Below, piece by piece: positions 32,617-39,943 of a DNA stretch of 64,000 bases. The stretch spans positions 1 through 64,000 of the forward strand of contig LBST01000001.1 of NCBI GenBank assembly GCA_000991135.1, given 5' to 3'. The stretch is from Candidatus Roizmanbacteria bacterium GW2011_GWC1_37_12. Lineage in GTDB: Bacteria; Patescibacteriota; Microgenomatia; UBA1406; GWC2-37-13. The translations under genes were made by a program, and so were the position numbers. The stretch's first letter is position 1; the number at the start of each line of letters is the position of its first letter. Under the pieces are notes generated by a model. It was not told the DNA's origin. It was given only the letters and a program-made list of their open reading frames with translations, and searched no databases.

Positions 32617-32645
32617 TTGAAAATTAACCTATAGCAATATATAAT
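32617..32645 (+). promoter_or_regulatory. Promoter of the HEWFH protein gene
   Basis: TTGAAA (32617-32622), 17-nt spacer, TATAAT (32640-32645). A GAAGGA sequence at 32661-32666 could be a ribosome binding site, one of few in the window. Confidence 0.65.
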
Positions 32646-32668
32646 AATTATGTGAAATTAGAAGGAAA

Positions 32669-33811
32669 TTGCCAAACAAAAATAGAATTAGTCTAACAAA
32701 GTTAGTCCCTCTGAGTATTCTTGCACTTTTAGCTGGATATGGAATAGGAGAACTTAATCATTTAATTAATCCGGAAATTATGACAACACCTATTTCCGGA
32801 ACCCCCAAACCAGGTACAAGTGCGAGAAATGATATGTCAACGTGCTTGGATTTTCACACTGAAGTCGACTGTGTTCAACCAATGTCATTAGAAACAACTT
32901 TAAATCAAATTGTCTATTCCTCACAGATGCTTTTGGAAAGTAAAGATCAAATGTCAAACAATTCATTTAGTACTCTTTTTAATTCCGCCAACATTCTTTA
33001 CTATGCTATTACTGATTTTTTGAATAATGATCCAAATGCGATTGATTTTTTTACTAATGAGTCGCTATTTAGAGAAGCTTCTGGCGGATCGACAATTAAC
33101 AACTGGCAACGAGCAACGACAACACCTGACAATAGAACAGCAATACCATATCAAACTCCAGGAACTATTTCTATATCGCCCGAACAACATCTTTATCTTC
33201 CTCAAATAAGAGTTGACAAACAAGGTTTTCCCATTATTGACATAGAAAATATTGAAGCAATAAGTACGCATTTCCATGAGTGGTTTCATGGCGCACAAGC
33301 CATCCAAGACTGGAAAAACTACGGAACATTTTTCAAAGATAATCAACCTTATATTAATTCAAAATATACGGGTTTATATAGCCAAGAAGAATATCAAGCT
33401 GAATTTTATGGTGACATAGCAAAAATAGCGATGTTAAAAAGATATGGATTAATCGATCAGTATTATAAACAATTAAAAGATGATATCGGAATGAAAAACA
33501 ATGGGACAGATCTATCATCAATTGCCTATTTCCTAGATCAAAACGGTATCACACCTGAAAATCCCTTATGGCCTTTATTATATGACGTGAGCAGCATTGA
33601 ATCGTTAAAATATCATAGAGAAATGTATAGATTAACTGGTGATCAACAATATCAAGATAAAATTAATGAAACTATTGCTAAATGGCAAAACTATCCCTGG
33701 TCAGCTGAAGAAATAGAATTAGTTCAAAGACTGATCGATCAAGGCTTATTAGAAGGCTGGATACTACCAGACTCCATTCCTTCTCTACCCGAAACAAGTT
33801 CCACTATTTGA
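32669..33811 (+). CDS. Membrane-anchored protein with HEWFH motif
   Basis: A 380-aa protein. Starting from TTG at 32669, it has an N-terminal membrane anchor (~10-27), a Thr/Pro-rich linker and a large extracellular domain. STHFHEWFHGAQAIQDWKNY at about 199-218 contains the zincin HExxH motif, and YQAEFYGDIAK about 35 residues on offers a Glu third ligand. It is not a family I can name. The TTG start is supported by GAAGGA just upstream and by the lack of any in-frame ATG before the anchor. Confidence 0.65.
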   Translation: MPNKNRISLTKLVPLSILALLAGYGIGELNHLINPEIMTTPISGTPKPGTSARNDMSTCLDFHTEVDCVQPMSLETTLNQIVYSSQMLLESKDQMSNNSFSTLFNSANILYYAITDFLNNDPNAIDFFTNESLFREASGGSTINNWQRATTTPDNRTAIPYQTPGTISISPEQHLYLPQIRVDKQGFPIIDIENIEAISTHFHEWFHGAQAIQDWKNYGTFFKDNQPYINSKYTGLYSQEEYQAEFYGDIAKIAMLKRYGLIDQYYKQLKDDIGMKNNGTDLSSIAYFLDQNGITPENPLWPLLYDVSSIESLKYHREMYRLTGDQQYQDKINETIAKWQNYPWSAEEIELVQRLIDQGLLEGWILPDSIPSLPETSSTI

Positions 33812-33818
33812 ATAGACA

Positions 33819-33932
33819 TTAATGTTTATTTGATTGCACTTTCATGGCAATAAAAAGAAGTAAACTAATTATCATTATTAGACTCCAAGATAAAGATGCA
33901 TTATTCGCAATTTGTTCCCAATTCCAATTCAT
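33819..33932 (-). CDS. 37-aa single-pass membrane protein (mini-operon 1, second gene)
   Basis: MNWNWEQIANNASLSWSLIM begins the protein; one membrane helix (~14-30) and a short basic tail. Its ATG overlaps the TGA of the 60-aa gene before it (ATGA), so it is translationally coupled. Same position and size class as the second genes at 42326 and 57445. Confidence 0.6.
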   Translation of the reverse strand: MNWNWEQIANNASLSWSLIMIISLLLFIAMKVQSNKH

Positions 33933-34111
33933 ATTTTTTTCACCCCTTTAACAGATATCATAGCAAATATTAATGAAAAAATCCCATATATTAAAAACTT
34001 AAAGGTTGAGACTATCCCAATTGGATTAATAAAAGCTGCCCCAAACCAAAGAACTGCCATATTCGAATAGAAATCTGCAAATAATTTTAACTGTAAATTG
34101 GTTAATTTCAT
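33929..34111 (-). CDS. 60-aa two-helix membrane protein (mini-operon 1, first gene)
   Basis: The protein starts MKLTNLQLKLFADFYSNMAV, then LWFGAAFINP, followed by a second helix (~38-55) and a basic end (GVKKI). LxxxxDFxxNxAxxWFxA is shared with the first genes at 57448-57648 (LVAEFFSNIGVAWFTA) and 42141-42320 (LISDFCLDISKAYFIA), so the three are paralogues. Both termini probably face the cytoplasm. Function unknown. The promoter carries site A at its -35. Confidence 0.65.
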   Translation of the reverse strand: MKLTNLQLKLFADFYSNMAVLWFGAAFINPIGIVSTFKFLIYGIFSLIFAMISVKGVKKI

Positions 34112-34147
34112 TCTTCAAGCAAAGAATAATATTTTTTCTTTTGTTTC

Positions 34148-34171
34148 GTCAATAGGTTATAACCTACAAAA
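34148..34171 (-). promoter_or_regulatory. Site A at the promoter of mini-operon 1
   Basis: Read on the minus strand: TTTTGTAGGTTATAACC, then TATTGAC; the TTGACG at its end serves as -35, with a TATTAT/TTATTC -10 region 15-17 nt on. The core TAGGTTATAACCTA is a perfect palindrome. Confidence 0.65.
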
Positions 34172-34242
34172 ATTGAAGTTTAGACTACCAGAACAATTTA
34201 AAATTCTTAATATATGACTTCATTATTAAATCATTACCACTC

Positions 34243-34312
34243 TATCCTAACCGCCGCGGTTGAGACACTGATTGACCCACCTTCGTAGAGACTACAGTGG
34301 GTAAACAGGATA
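34243..34312. repeat. Composite REP-like element
   Basis: 70-nt nested hairpin: outer TATCCT/AGGATA, then AACCGCCGCGGTT, then ACCCACCTTCGTAGAGACTACAGTGGGT (34275-34302, cited by position). The inner part has the GTAGTC...ACGAAGG layout of the element inside pth. Intergenic. Confidence 0.65.
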
Positions 34313-34345
34313 AGATAAAATCTAAATTTAGGATTAAATTAAAAT

Positions 34346-35320
34346 TTATATTCTGTCAATGACTTCTTTTATTTTTTTTATTATTTGATCAATATTTCCA
34401 TGAACGGTTGCGCCGGCGGCATTTTTGTGCCCTCCTCCGCCGAATAATTTTGCAAACTTTGTCACGTCCGTGTTTTTTTTGCTTCGAAAACTTAAAATTA
34501 TTAATCCTTTTTTCGATTCAAGCAAAACTACGCCAAAATCTGTCTCACTGATTCCTCGAAAAAAAAGATCGGCCACCATCTCTCTTGCCCCTTCAGGAAA
34601 ACTGTATTTTTTGTAAGTTTTATAGTCAACTGCCGACCAGACGAATCCCTTTTCTTTTTGCATTCTTGCCAAAAACTCCCCTACTAATTTTATGTAGCTA
34701 AAATCATATCTTTCGTAAAAATTCTCGCTGATAAAATCCATGTCCGCGCCATTATTGATTAAGTCCGTAACCGCCTTCATTGTTTTTTTCCGATTCTCGC
34801 AGTATCGTAAAAACACCGTGTCTCCCAAAATTCCCGTCAAAAGTAATGTGGCTAAATTTTGATCAATCTTGATATTCCAGTCGGAAAATAAACTATAGAG
34901 GACTTCTGTCGTTGAACCTGCCTGCTCGTCGATAAGTTTGAGCGGGTGAGAAAAACTATTGGTCTTATGGTGATCAATCACTATATAATCTATCGCTTCC
35001 GGCAGGGCTATCTCTTTACTTCCTGTCACCCGGTCGAAATTACCCGTATCTGGAATAATAAATAGATCATAGTTTATAAAGTTTTTAAAGCTCTTAAAGT
35101 TTATAAAGTTAATTTCCTCTGCTCCTTCTAAAAAGAAAAAATGCTCGTTGATTTTCTGACAGGAAACTATCTTGACATTTTTGCCAAGCGTTTTAAGGAC
35201 ATATTGCAAAGACAGAGCGCTCGCGATCGAATCATAATCGGGGTTTTTATGGGTGTTAACTAAGATATTTTTTGCCGTTTTTACTGATTTTAATAAATTT
35301 GCCGATAATTGATAATTCAT
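34346..35320 (-). CDS. nrnA: DHH-family phosphoesterase, NrnA-like
   Basis: A 324-aa DHH-DHHA1 protein. HKNPDYDSIAS (~24-34) gives the DxD metal ligands, IIPDTG the second Asp, VIDHHKTN the DHH motif and FGGGGHKNAAGAT (~297-309) the DHHA1 substrate loop. NrnA-type enzymes degrade 2-5 nt RNAs and dephosphorylate pAp. An AAAGTTT/TTTATAAAG word repeat (35075-35115) adds a Phe/Lys/Asn-rich stretch just before the DTG motif. It is divergent from the gene at 35337, with overlapping -10 boxes. Confidence 0.85.
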   Translation of the reverse strand: MNYQLSANLLKSVKTAKNILVNTHKNPDYDSIASALSLQYVLKTLGKNVKIVSCQKINEHFFFLEGAEEINFINFKSFKNFINYDLFIIPDTGNFDRVTGSKEIALPEAIDYIVIDHHKTNSFSHPLKLIDEQAGSTTEVLYSLFSDWNIKIDQNLATLLLTGILGDTVFLRYCENRKKTMKAVTDLINNGADMDFISENFYERYDFSYIKLVGEFLARMQKEKGFVWSAVDYKTYKKYSFPEGAREMVADLFFRGISETDFGVVLLESKKGLIILSFRSKKNTDVTKFAKLFGGGGHKNAAGATVHGNIDQIIKKIKEVIDRI

Positions 35321-35336
35321 GTTATAATTTTAACAG
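35321..35336. promoter_or_regulatory. Shared divergent -10 region
   Basis: The 16-nt gap holds TATAAT (35323-35328) for the plus gene and TAAAAT on the minus strand, which ends 6 nt before the nrnA-like ATG at 35320. Both transcripts would have almost no leader. Confidence 0.6.
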
Positions 35337-35963
35337 ATGTCAAAACTAATTGTCATCGCCGGTCCGCAGTCTTCGGGAAAAACCAGTCTCCTCAATAATC
35401 TTAAAAAGAAATATTCAAATTGGCACTTTATAGATGAGATTAACCCCGCCACCGTTACAGGTAAAAAAGATTTTGGAGCTGTTAATACCGGAACCGAACT
35501 AGAGAAAAAAATTATCGAGAGAGATATAAATAATATTCGAAATATTAGTCGAGATCATCAAATTGTCGTTCTAGAATGCGGTATATTTCACTATGTGTAT
35601 GCGAGACATTTTATTTATAGAGAACAGGCGAATTTTTATTTTAAAGAATATCTGAAGGCTCATAAGGGATTAGATACTCATGTCATTTTTATTAAAACCA
35701 TTCCCGAAGTCAGCTTGGAAAGAAGAAAAGAAAAATACCTCAAAAGGATAATGGATAAAGGTATTACAGATAAAAAAATTATAGACGAATATCTCGAACA
35801 ATATCGAAAAGTCATTGACGACCTTTATCCTTTATGGCTCGAATGCTACAAAAAAGTCCCTTTTCCGAAAATAATGATCGAAAATTCCTACAAAGAAAAA
35901 AGTGTCTTTCTCAAAGAGGCCGATGAAATTATCCAATCTTTGCTACCCCAAAAGTCTCCTTGA
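35337..35963 (+). CDS. P-loop NTPase/kinase-like protein
   Basis: A 208-aa AAA_28-like nucleoside-kinase fold protein. Walker A GPQSSGKTSLL is at 8-18, VVLECGIFHYVYARHF in the second strand region, and the lid-like RRKEKYLKRIMDKG later on. Length and layout fit small-molecule kinases or dNK-like enzymes; the substrate cannot be told. Its 3' end overlaps the convergent phosphatase gene by 35 nt. Confidence 0.65.
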   Translation: MSKLIVIAGPQSSGKTSLLNNLKKKYSNWHFIDEINPATVTGKKDFGAVNTGTELEKKIIERDINNIRNISRDHQIVVLECGIFHYVYARHFIYREQANFYFKEYLKAHKGLDTHVIFIKTIPEVSLERRKEKYLKRIMDKGITDKKIIDEYLEQYRKVIDDLYPLWLECYKKVPFPKIMIENSYKEKSVFLKEADEIIQSLLPQKSP

Positions 35964-36537
35964 TTGTAAATTTTTTACCGTCTGACAATAATTTCACGTA
36001 CGCGAGATTATCAATACAGCCATCTATTAGGCTTTCATACGTCCCCCATCCAAGACTTACAAGCAAGGCCCTGATTGTTCCGGCATGAGTTGCTACCAAA
36101 ATTATTTTGCCTAGATTATTTTTAGATATTTTTTTTATATAACCTGCAAACCGTTTTAATAAATTTTTGTCGTTTTCTATCCGGCTGTCTTCTTTTGTTG
36201 ATTTTTGAAGTGTTTTAATTAATTTAATCAGATTTTTTTCACCAACAAAAGTCCGGCCCACAAAGATCCCAAAATCCCTTTCTCTCAAATTCGAAGATGT
36301 AATCACTTTTAGATTTCTTTCTTGGGCGATAATTTCTGCTGTTTGGCTGGCTCTTTTTAAATCAGACGAATAGATCTTATCAAAATCGATGCCTTTTAAC
36401 TCATCTGCCAGCTTTTTTGCCTGGACCCTACCTTTTTCATTCAAAGGAATATCCTTGTGTCCTTGGATTAGTTTTCTCGCATTCCAGTCTGTTTCGCCGT
36501 GACGAACAAGATATAAAGTACAGAATTTTTTCATCAA
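35929..36537 (-). CDS. Histidine phosphatase-family protein
   Basis: A 202-aa phosphoglycerate mutase-like enzyme. LVRHGETDWN (catalytic His13 in RHG), IQGHKDIPLNEKG, YSSDLKRASQTAEI (second Arg) and the C-terminal ATHAGTIRALL (second His) are all present. Members act as phosphatases on sugar phosphates, nucleotides or cobalamin precursors; the short form here gives no further hint. Confidence 0.85.
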   Translation of the reverse strand: MMKKFCTLYLVRHGETDWNARKLIQGHKDIPLNEKGRVQAKKLADELKGIDFDKIYSSDLKRASQTAEIIAQERNLKVITSSNLRERDFGIFVGRTFVGEKNLIKLIKTLQKSTKEDSRIENDKNLLKRFAGYIKKISKNNLGKIILVATHAGTIRALLVSLGWGTYESLIDGCIDNLAYVKLLSDGKKFTIKETFGVAKIG

Positions 36538-36553
36538 ATCTTATTTTATCACT

Positions 36554-38812
36554 TTATTGAGGAGGAGATGACGTCGGTTGTGGCTCTGATGGTGGAGCTG
36601 AAGTTGGCGGTGGCGGTTGTGATTCAGGAGGAGGCGACGTCGGTTGTGACTCTGGTGGCGGTGAAGAGGGTGGTGGAGATGGTTCTGACGGTTGAGAACT
36701 AGGAGAAGGAGAGGAAGAACCAGAAGATGAAGGAGCACAGTAGCTACCGGTCCAGTAATATCCGGATCCGCAGCTTCCTCCTCCGGAGTAGTTCCCGTAA
36801 TTTGTCCCGCCAGGCCTTTCGCAACCGCAAGCATTATTAACCCAAGAGACGCAAGTTCCTCCTCCGGCACGGCAGGCCGCTTCTTGTTCTTGAAGAGAAG
36901 GCCCTTGGTAATTTCCCGAACCTCCAGATTCTGGCCGATTATTAAAGTCGCTGGTTTTACAGCTGCAGCTTTCCATATCCCAATACCCGCCTCCACAGCC
37001 TCCAGGCGGCATTGGCCGGTCAGCGCATTTTGTTTTATATCTTTCATAATCTTGGCTGCTCGATCTACACTCGCCCGATGAATCCTGATAATATCCGGAT
37101 CCGCAATTTTTAGGAGTAATACATTTTTCTCCGTTCCAAAAACTTCCTCCCTGACAACCTTCTTTTGGCGGCGGATTATACTGTTCGCATTTGCCTTCGC
37201 GAAAGACCTGGCCGGGCGGGCAATAAGCAGGAACAGAAAAAGCTCCCGGATAACCGCCGTTACTTGAGGTCGTATAGTCTGGCATACAATAACCGCCGCG
37301 GGAAGATGACGACTCTGTCTTCCAGCTATAGCCGGCAGGACAGCTACCGGGCGCCGGCAAATAATTATTTATTCCAGATCCATTTGGATTATCAGGGATG
37401 CATGGTCCGCCAGGATAACCGCGATGATAGGCTGGCGGACAAGACGACTCTTTAATCTCGCCACCAGTATTTACTGAATAATTATAGTTTGGAGCGCAGT
37501 ATCCGCCTTCAGGCATAAAAGGAATACCTACCCAGTGGCTTCCAGTCGAACAATTTCTTGCTGTTGGCGGTTGATATGCTGACGGGTCAGCCGGCCCAAA
37601 CCTATCTCCGATCGCCTTGATCCTGGCAAAAGAAGGATCATTGAGTAAATTGGGATTTTGCTGGACGAGTTGGTTGATATATTCGACGTCTTCTTTTCTT
37701 GGCTTCATCCGCTCGACCACCTCTTGATATTTTTGTTTTTCTTCTGGTCGGTATTTAAAAAAATCCTCCGAAATAAGATCCGGCCTAACTGTATTTTGCA
37801 GTTCTTCCAACCTAACCATTGGCACCCAAAAACGGCGAAGCTCGGTAGGAACAATCTCCCCTGGTTTGTAACTACTCGCAAACTCCTGCAGTTTTTTTAT
37901 TGTTTCCGTATCGGGTTTTTGCGTCTCGAGTTGCCTCAATTCATTGAATTTTTTTACCTCGACGATGGTCATGTAATTAAAGGGAAAGTAATTTCTGGCC
38001 GCTTCGTCCATCTTCTTAAAATCGGCTTGGGGGATAAAACCAGCTTGAGTATATTTACGCATTTCCTCACGCGCCTTTTGCCGTGAGTCAACGTTAATTA
38101 ACTTGGCTACCTCTTCGGGGCTCAAGAGCCCTTGAGCCTTTAATGACTGGAGGCGCTGGACAACTTCTTCGGGAACAGCCGGCTTGCCCAAAACATCGGC
38201 AGTCGTATCCATCGCCTGTTCGCTGGCAGAAAGTGCAATCCTTATCCCGCCTTCAGCCTGCGCTGGAAGTCTCAAAGCCAGCTCTTCCAAAATCAAACTG
38301 TGGCGAGCCGCCTCAACGTCAACTACCGAAACGAGCTTGTTGACGTCTCGGCCTTGTTTTTTTAGACTGACGATATTTTGAGAAACTTCGTTGAGTAAAT
38401 CTTGATAGTCGTCTGTCAGGCCGGAAACCAAATTAGTTTTTCCCTTTTCTGCCAAGACGCGCATTTCGGCCAAGCGCTCGGCCGCATAACCAAGTCTTTT
38501 TTGTTCACGGCTTTCAGGATTGAAAGTAAAAGTAACATTAATCCCCTCTTCCATCTTTTTTAGGAAATATAGAGGATTGTCAGAAGCGACGTTGGTGAAA
38601 AAACCAAAGAAATAGGTCGGCCGAGTAAGATTTTTGTAATCGCCGTCTGCCCGAGGCGATGATGAAGCAGTCGTTTCGCCCAAGACTCTGTCATCGGTAA
38701 TCGGATAACGGTTCCAGTCAAAGTATTGATGGGGTTTTTCCAATCCATAGACTGTAGGGTTTAAAAAAGTAGTTAGGATCAAAAAGGCTAAAACTATAAA
38801 AAACCGCCTCAT
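36554..38812 (-). CDS. DUF5667 surface protein with Cys- and Pro-rich C-terminus
   Basis: A 752-aa protein. The signal peptide is ~1-23. YFFGFFTNVASDNPLYFLKK (~68-87) and the following long helices (~88-200, EQKRLGYAAERLAEMRVLAE) form a DUF5667 domain, and more helical repeats run to ~400. Residues ~415-690 are Gly/Cys/Tyr-rich repeats with recurrent CPPGY, GGYC and CGSGYYW words, each with Cys pairs. The last ~55 residues are SPPPE-type Pro repeats, suited to cell-wall contact. No sorting signal or membrane helix at the end. Probably a major exported envelope protein. Confidence 0.75.
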   Translation of the reverse strand: MRRFFIVLAFLILTTFLNPTVYGLEKPHQYFDWNRYPITDDRVLGETTASSSPRADGDYKNLTRPTYFFGFFTNVASDNPLYFLKKMEEGINVTFTFNPESREQKRLGYAAERLAEMRVLAEKGKTNLVSGLTDDYQDLLNEVSQNIVSLKKQGRDVNKLVSVVDVEAARHSLILEELALRLPAQAEGGIRIALSASEQAMDTTADVLGKPAVPEEVVQRLQSLKAQGLLSPEEVAKLINVDSRQKAREEMRKYTQAGFIPQADFKKMDEAARNYFPFNYMTIVEVKKFNELRQLETQKPDTETIKKLQEFASSYKPGEIVPTELRRFWVPMVRLEELQNTVRPDLISEDFFKYRPEEKQKYQEVVERMKPRKEDVEYINQLVQQNPNLLNDPSFARIKAIGDRFGPADPSAYQPPTARNCSTGSHWVGIPFMPEGGYCAPNYNYSVNTGGEIKESSCPPAYHRGYPGGPCIPDNPNGSGINNYLPAPGSCPAGYSWKTESSSSRGGYCMPDYTTSSNGGYPGAFSVPAYCPPGQVFREGKCEQYNPPPKEGCQGGSFWNGEKCITPKNCGSGYYQDSSGECRSSSQDYERYKTKCADRPMPPGGCGGGYWDMESCSCKTSDFNNRPESGGSGNYQGPSLQEQEAACRAGGGTCVSWVNNACGCERPGGTNYGNYSGGGSCGSGYYWTGSYCAPSSSGSSSPSPSSQPSEPSPPPSSPPPESQPTSPPPESQPPPPTSAPPSEPQPTSSPPQ

Positions 38813-38891
38813 TAATAATGATTAAAGACTATTTTTCATTCTATGTCAAGAGCAAAAATTCTATATTATTTGATGATATAATTTAGAAGCT

Positions 38892-38973
38892 GCCGCAGTG
38901 GCGGAATTGGCATACGCGCACGGTTCAGAACCGTGTCTCGCAAGAGATAGAGGTTCAACTCCTCTCTGCGGCA
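38892..38973 (+). tRNA. tRNA-Leu(CAG)
   Basis: Class II tRNA: acceptor GCCGCAG/CTGCGGC, anticodon stem CACGG/CCGTG, loop TTCAGAA giving anticodon CAG, long variable arm TCTCGCAAGAGA, and discriminator A. TATAAT at 38877-38882 is its likely -10. CCA is not encoded. Confidence 0.93.
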
Positions 38974-38979
38974 CAAAAA

Positions 38980-39258
38980 GTGTATAATTTATTTTTAAGG
39001 AAAGGTTTTGATATAAATGAAGAAAAAATAAGAGTTAGATTACAGTTACATTCTACCCATAATGAAAAAAAAGAGAAGTTATTTTGGAGCAAAATGTTAA
39101 ATATCCCTTTAAATCAATTTAGTAAGTCAACAATAACAAATCCAAATAATAAGAGAAAACGCTTAGAATATCGAGGCACGTGCACAATCAAGTATTATGA
39201 TGTAAAATTACTATTACAGATAACGGGAATTTATAGTTTTTTTGGTAAGTTATTTTAA
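38980..39258 (+). pseudogene. Fragment between tRNA genes, possibly C-terminal part of an HTH/endonuclease-like protein
   Basis: A 92-aa frame opening with GTG 6 nt after tRNA-Leu. RVRLQLHSTHNEKKEKLFWS, LNIPLNQFSKSTITN and YRGTCTIKYYDVKLLLQITG resemble, from memory, the C-terminal portion of HTH/LAGLIDADG-like proteins common in archaea and CPR. The N-terminal DNA-binding half is missing, so this is probably a remnant. It fills exactly the space between two tRNA genes. Low certainty on family. Confidence 0.4.
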
Positions 39259-39260
39259 AA

Positions 39261-39348
39261 GGAGGGTTGCCAGAGTGGTAATGGAGCGGCTTGCTAAGCC
39301 GTGACGATGAATAGTCGTCCACAGGTTCAAATCCTGTACCCTCCGCCA
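39261..39348 (+). tRNA. tRNA-Ser(GCT)
   Basis: Class II tRNA: acceptor GGAGGGT/ACCCTCC, anticodon stem GCGGC/GCCGT, loop TTGCTAA giving anticodon GCT, long variable arm, discriminator G and an encoded CCA end, unlike the other four tRNAs here. Confidence 0.93.
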
Positions 39349-39413
39349 GTTGGAAAAATAAAATGATTAAAAACGTTAATTCTCACTAGTATTGTCCTGT
39401 TCATTTTCGACTT

Positions 39414-39794
39414 ATGAATACAAAGCTTATAAAATGGGTTTTGAGGATAGCCGTTGCCGGCGAGTTTTTCGGCCATGGAATCCTTGCTTTACAAGGCAAA
39501 AAAGCATGGGTTGATTGGTTTGCTACTTTCGGTATTTCTGATCCTACTTTAGCTATAAAAATCTTATTTCTTATTGGTCTTATAGATACTACTTTAGCAA
39601 TCATCGTCCTTATAAAACCAATCAGGCTAGCACTTTTGTGGATGACGTTCTGGGGATTTTGGACGGCACTCCTCCGGCTGATTGTCGGTGAACCGATCTG
39701 GGATTTCGTAGAGCGCTGGACTAATTGGGGCGCACCACTAGCATTGCTTCTCATAATCGGCTGGCCAAAAAACTGGAAAGATTGGTTTAGATAA
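39414..39794 (+). CDS. DoxX-like small membrane protein
   Basis: A 126-aa protein with four probable helices. The first helix GEFFGHGILALQGKKAWVDW and the second FLIGLIDTTLAIIVLIKP fit the DoxX/DUF417 layout. Family members are linked to quinone or redox processes, but evidence is weak. It stands alone, 65 nt after tRNA-Ser. Confidence 0.55.
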   Translation: MNTKLIKWVLRIAVAGEFFGHGILALQGKKAWVDWFATFGISDPTLAIKILFLIGLIDTTLAIIVLIKPIRLALLWMTFWGFWTALLRLIVGEPIWDFVERWTNWGAPLALLLIIGWPKNWKDWFR

Positions 39795-39881
39795 AAAACT
39801 TTGATATATTAATTTTATCTGGGTGTCATTTGCATCTCTACTTAACTTTTACATTTTTATTTTAAATAATTAACCTCATTA

Positions 39882-39894
39882 CACCCGTAGGGTG
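39882..39894. repeat. CACCCGTAGGGTG palindrome
   Basis: Intergenic copy of the element found in galT and def. Confidence 0.6.
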
Positions 39895-39906
39895 AGAAGT
39901 CTTATG

Positions 39907-39935
39907 TTGACTTTTAGTAAGCAAATGGATATAAT
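39907..39935 (+). promoter_or_regulatory. Promoter of the HTH/PEP-utiliser gene
   Basis: TTGACT (39907-39912), 17-nt spacer, TATAAT (39930-39935); ATG 8 nt after the -10. Confidence 0.75.
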
Positions 39936-39943
39936 AAGTAATC

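Noticed and set aside
34172-34345. A structured non-coding RNA between mini-operon 1 and the DHH gene.
   Set aside because: The pairing is explained by a nested REP-like element (34243-34312); no promoter or known RNA motif was seen.
36541-37047. A 168-codon frame on the minus strand rich in His, Arg and Leu.
   Set aside because: It is the alternate frame of the Pro/Cys-rich 3' part of the DUF5667 gene; composition bias of that repeat region produces the open frame.
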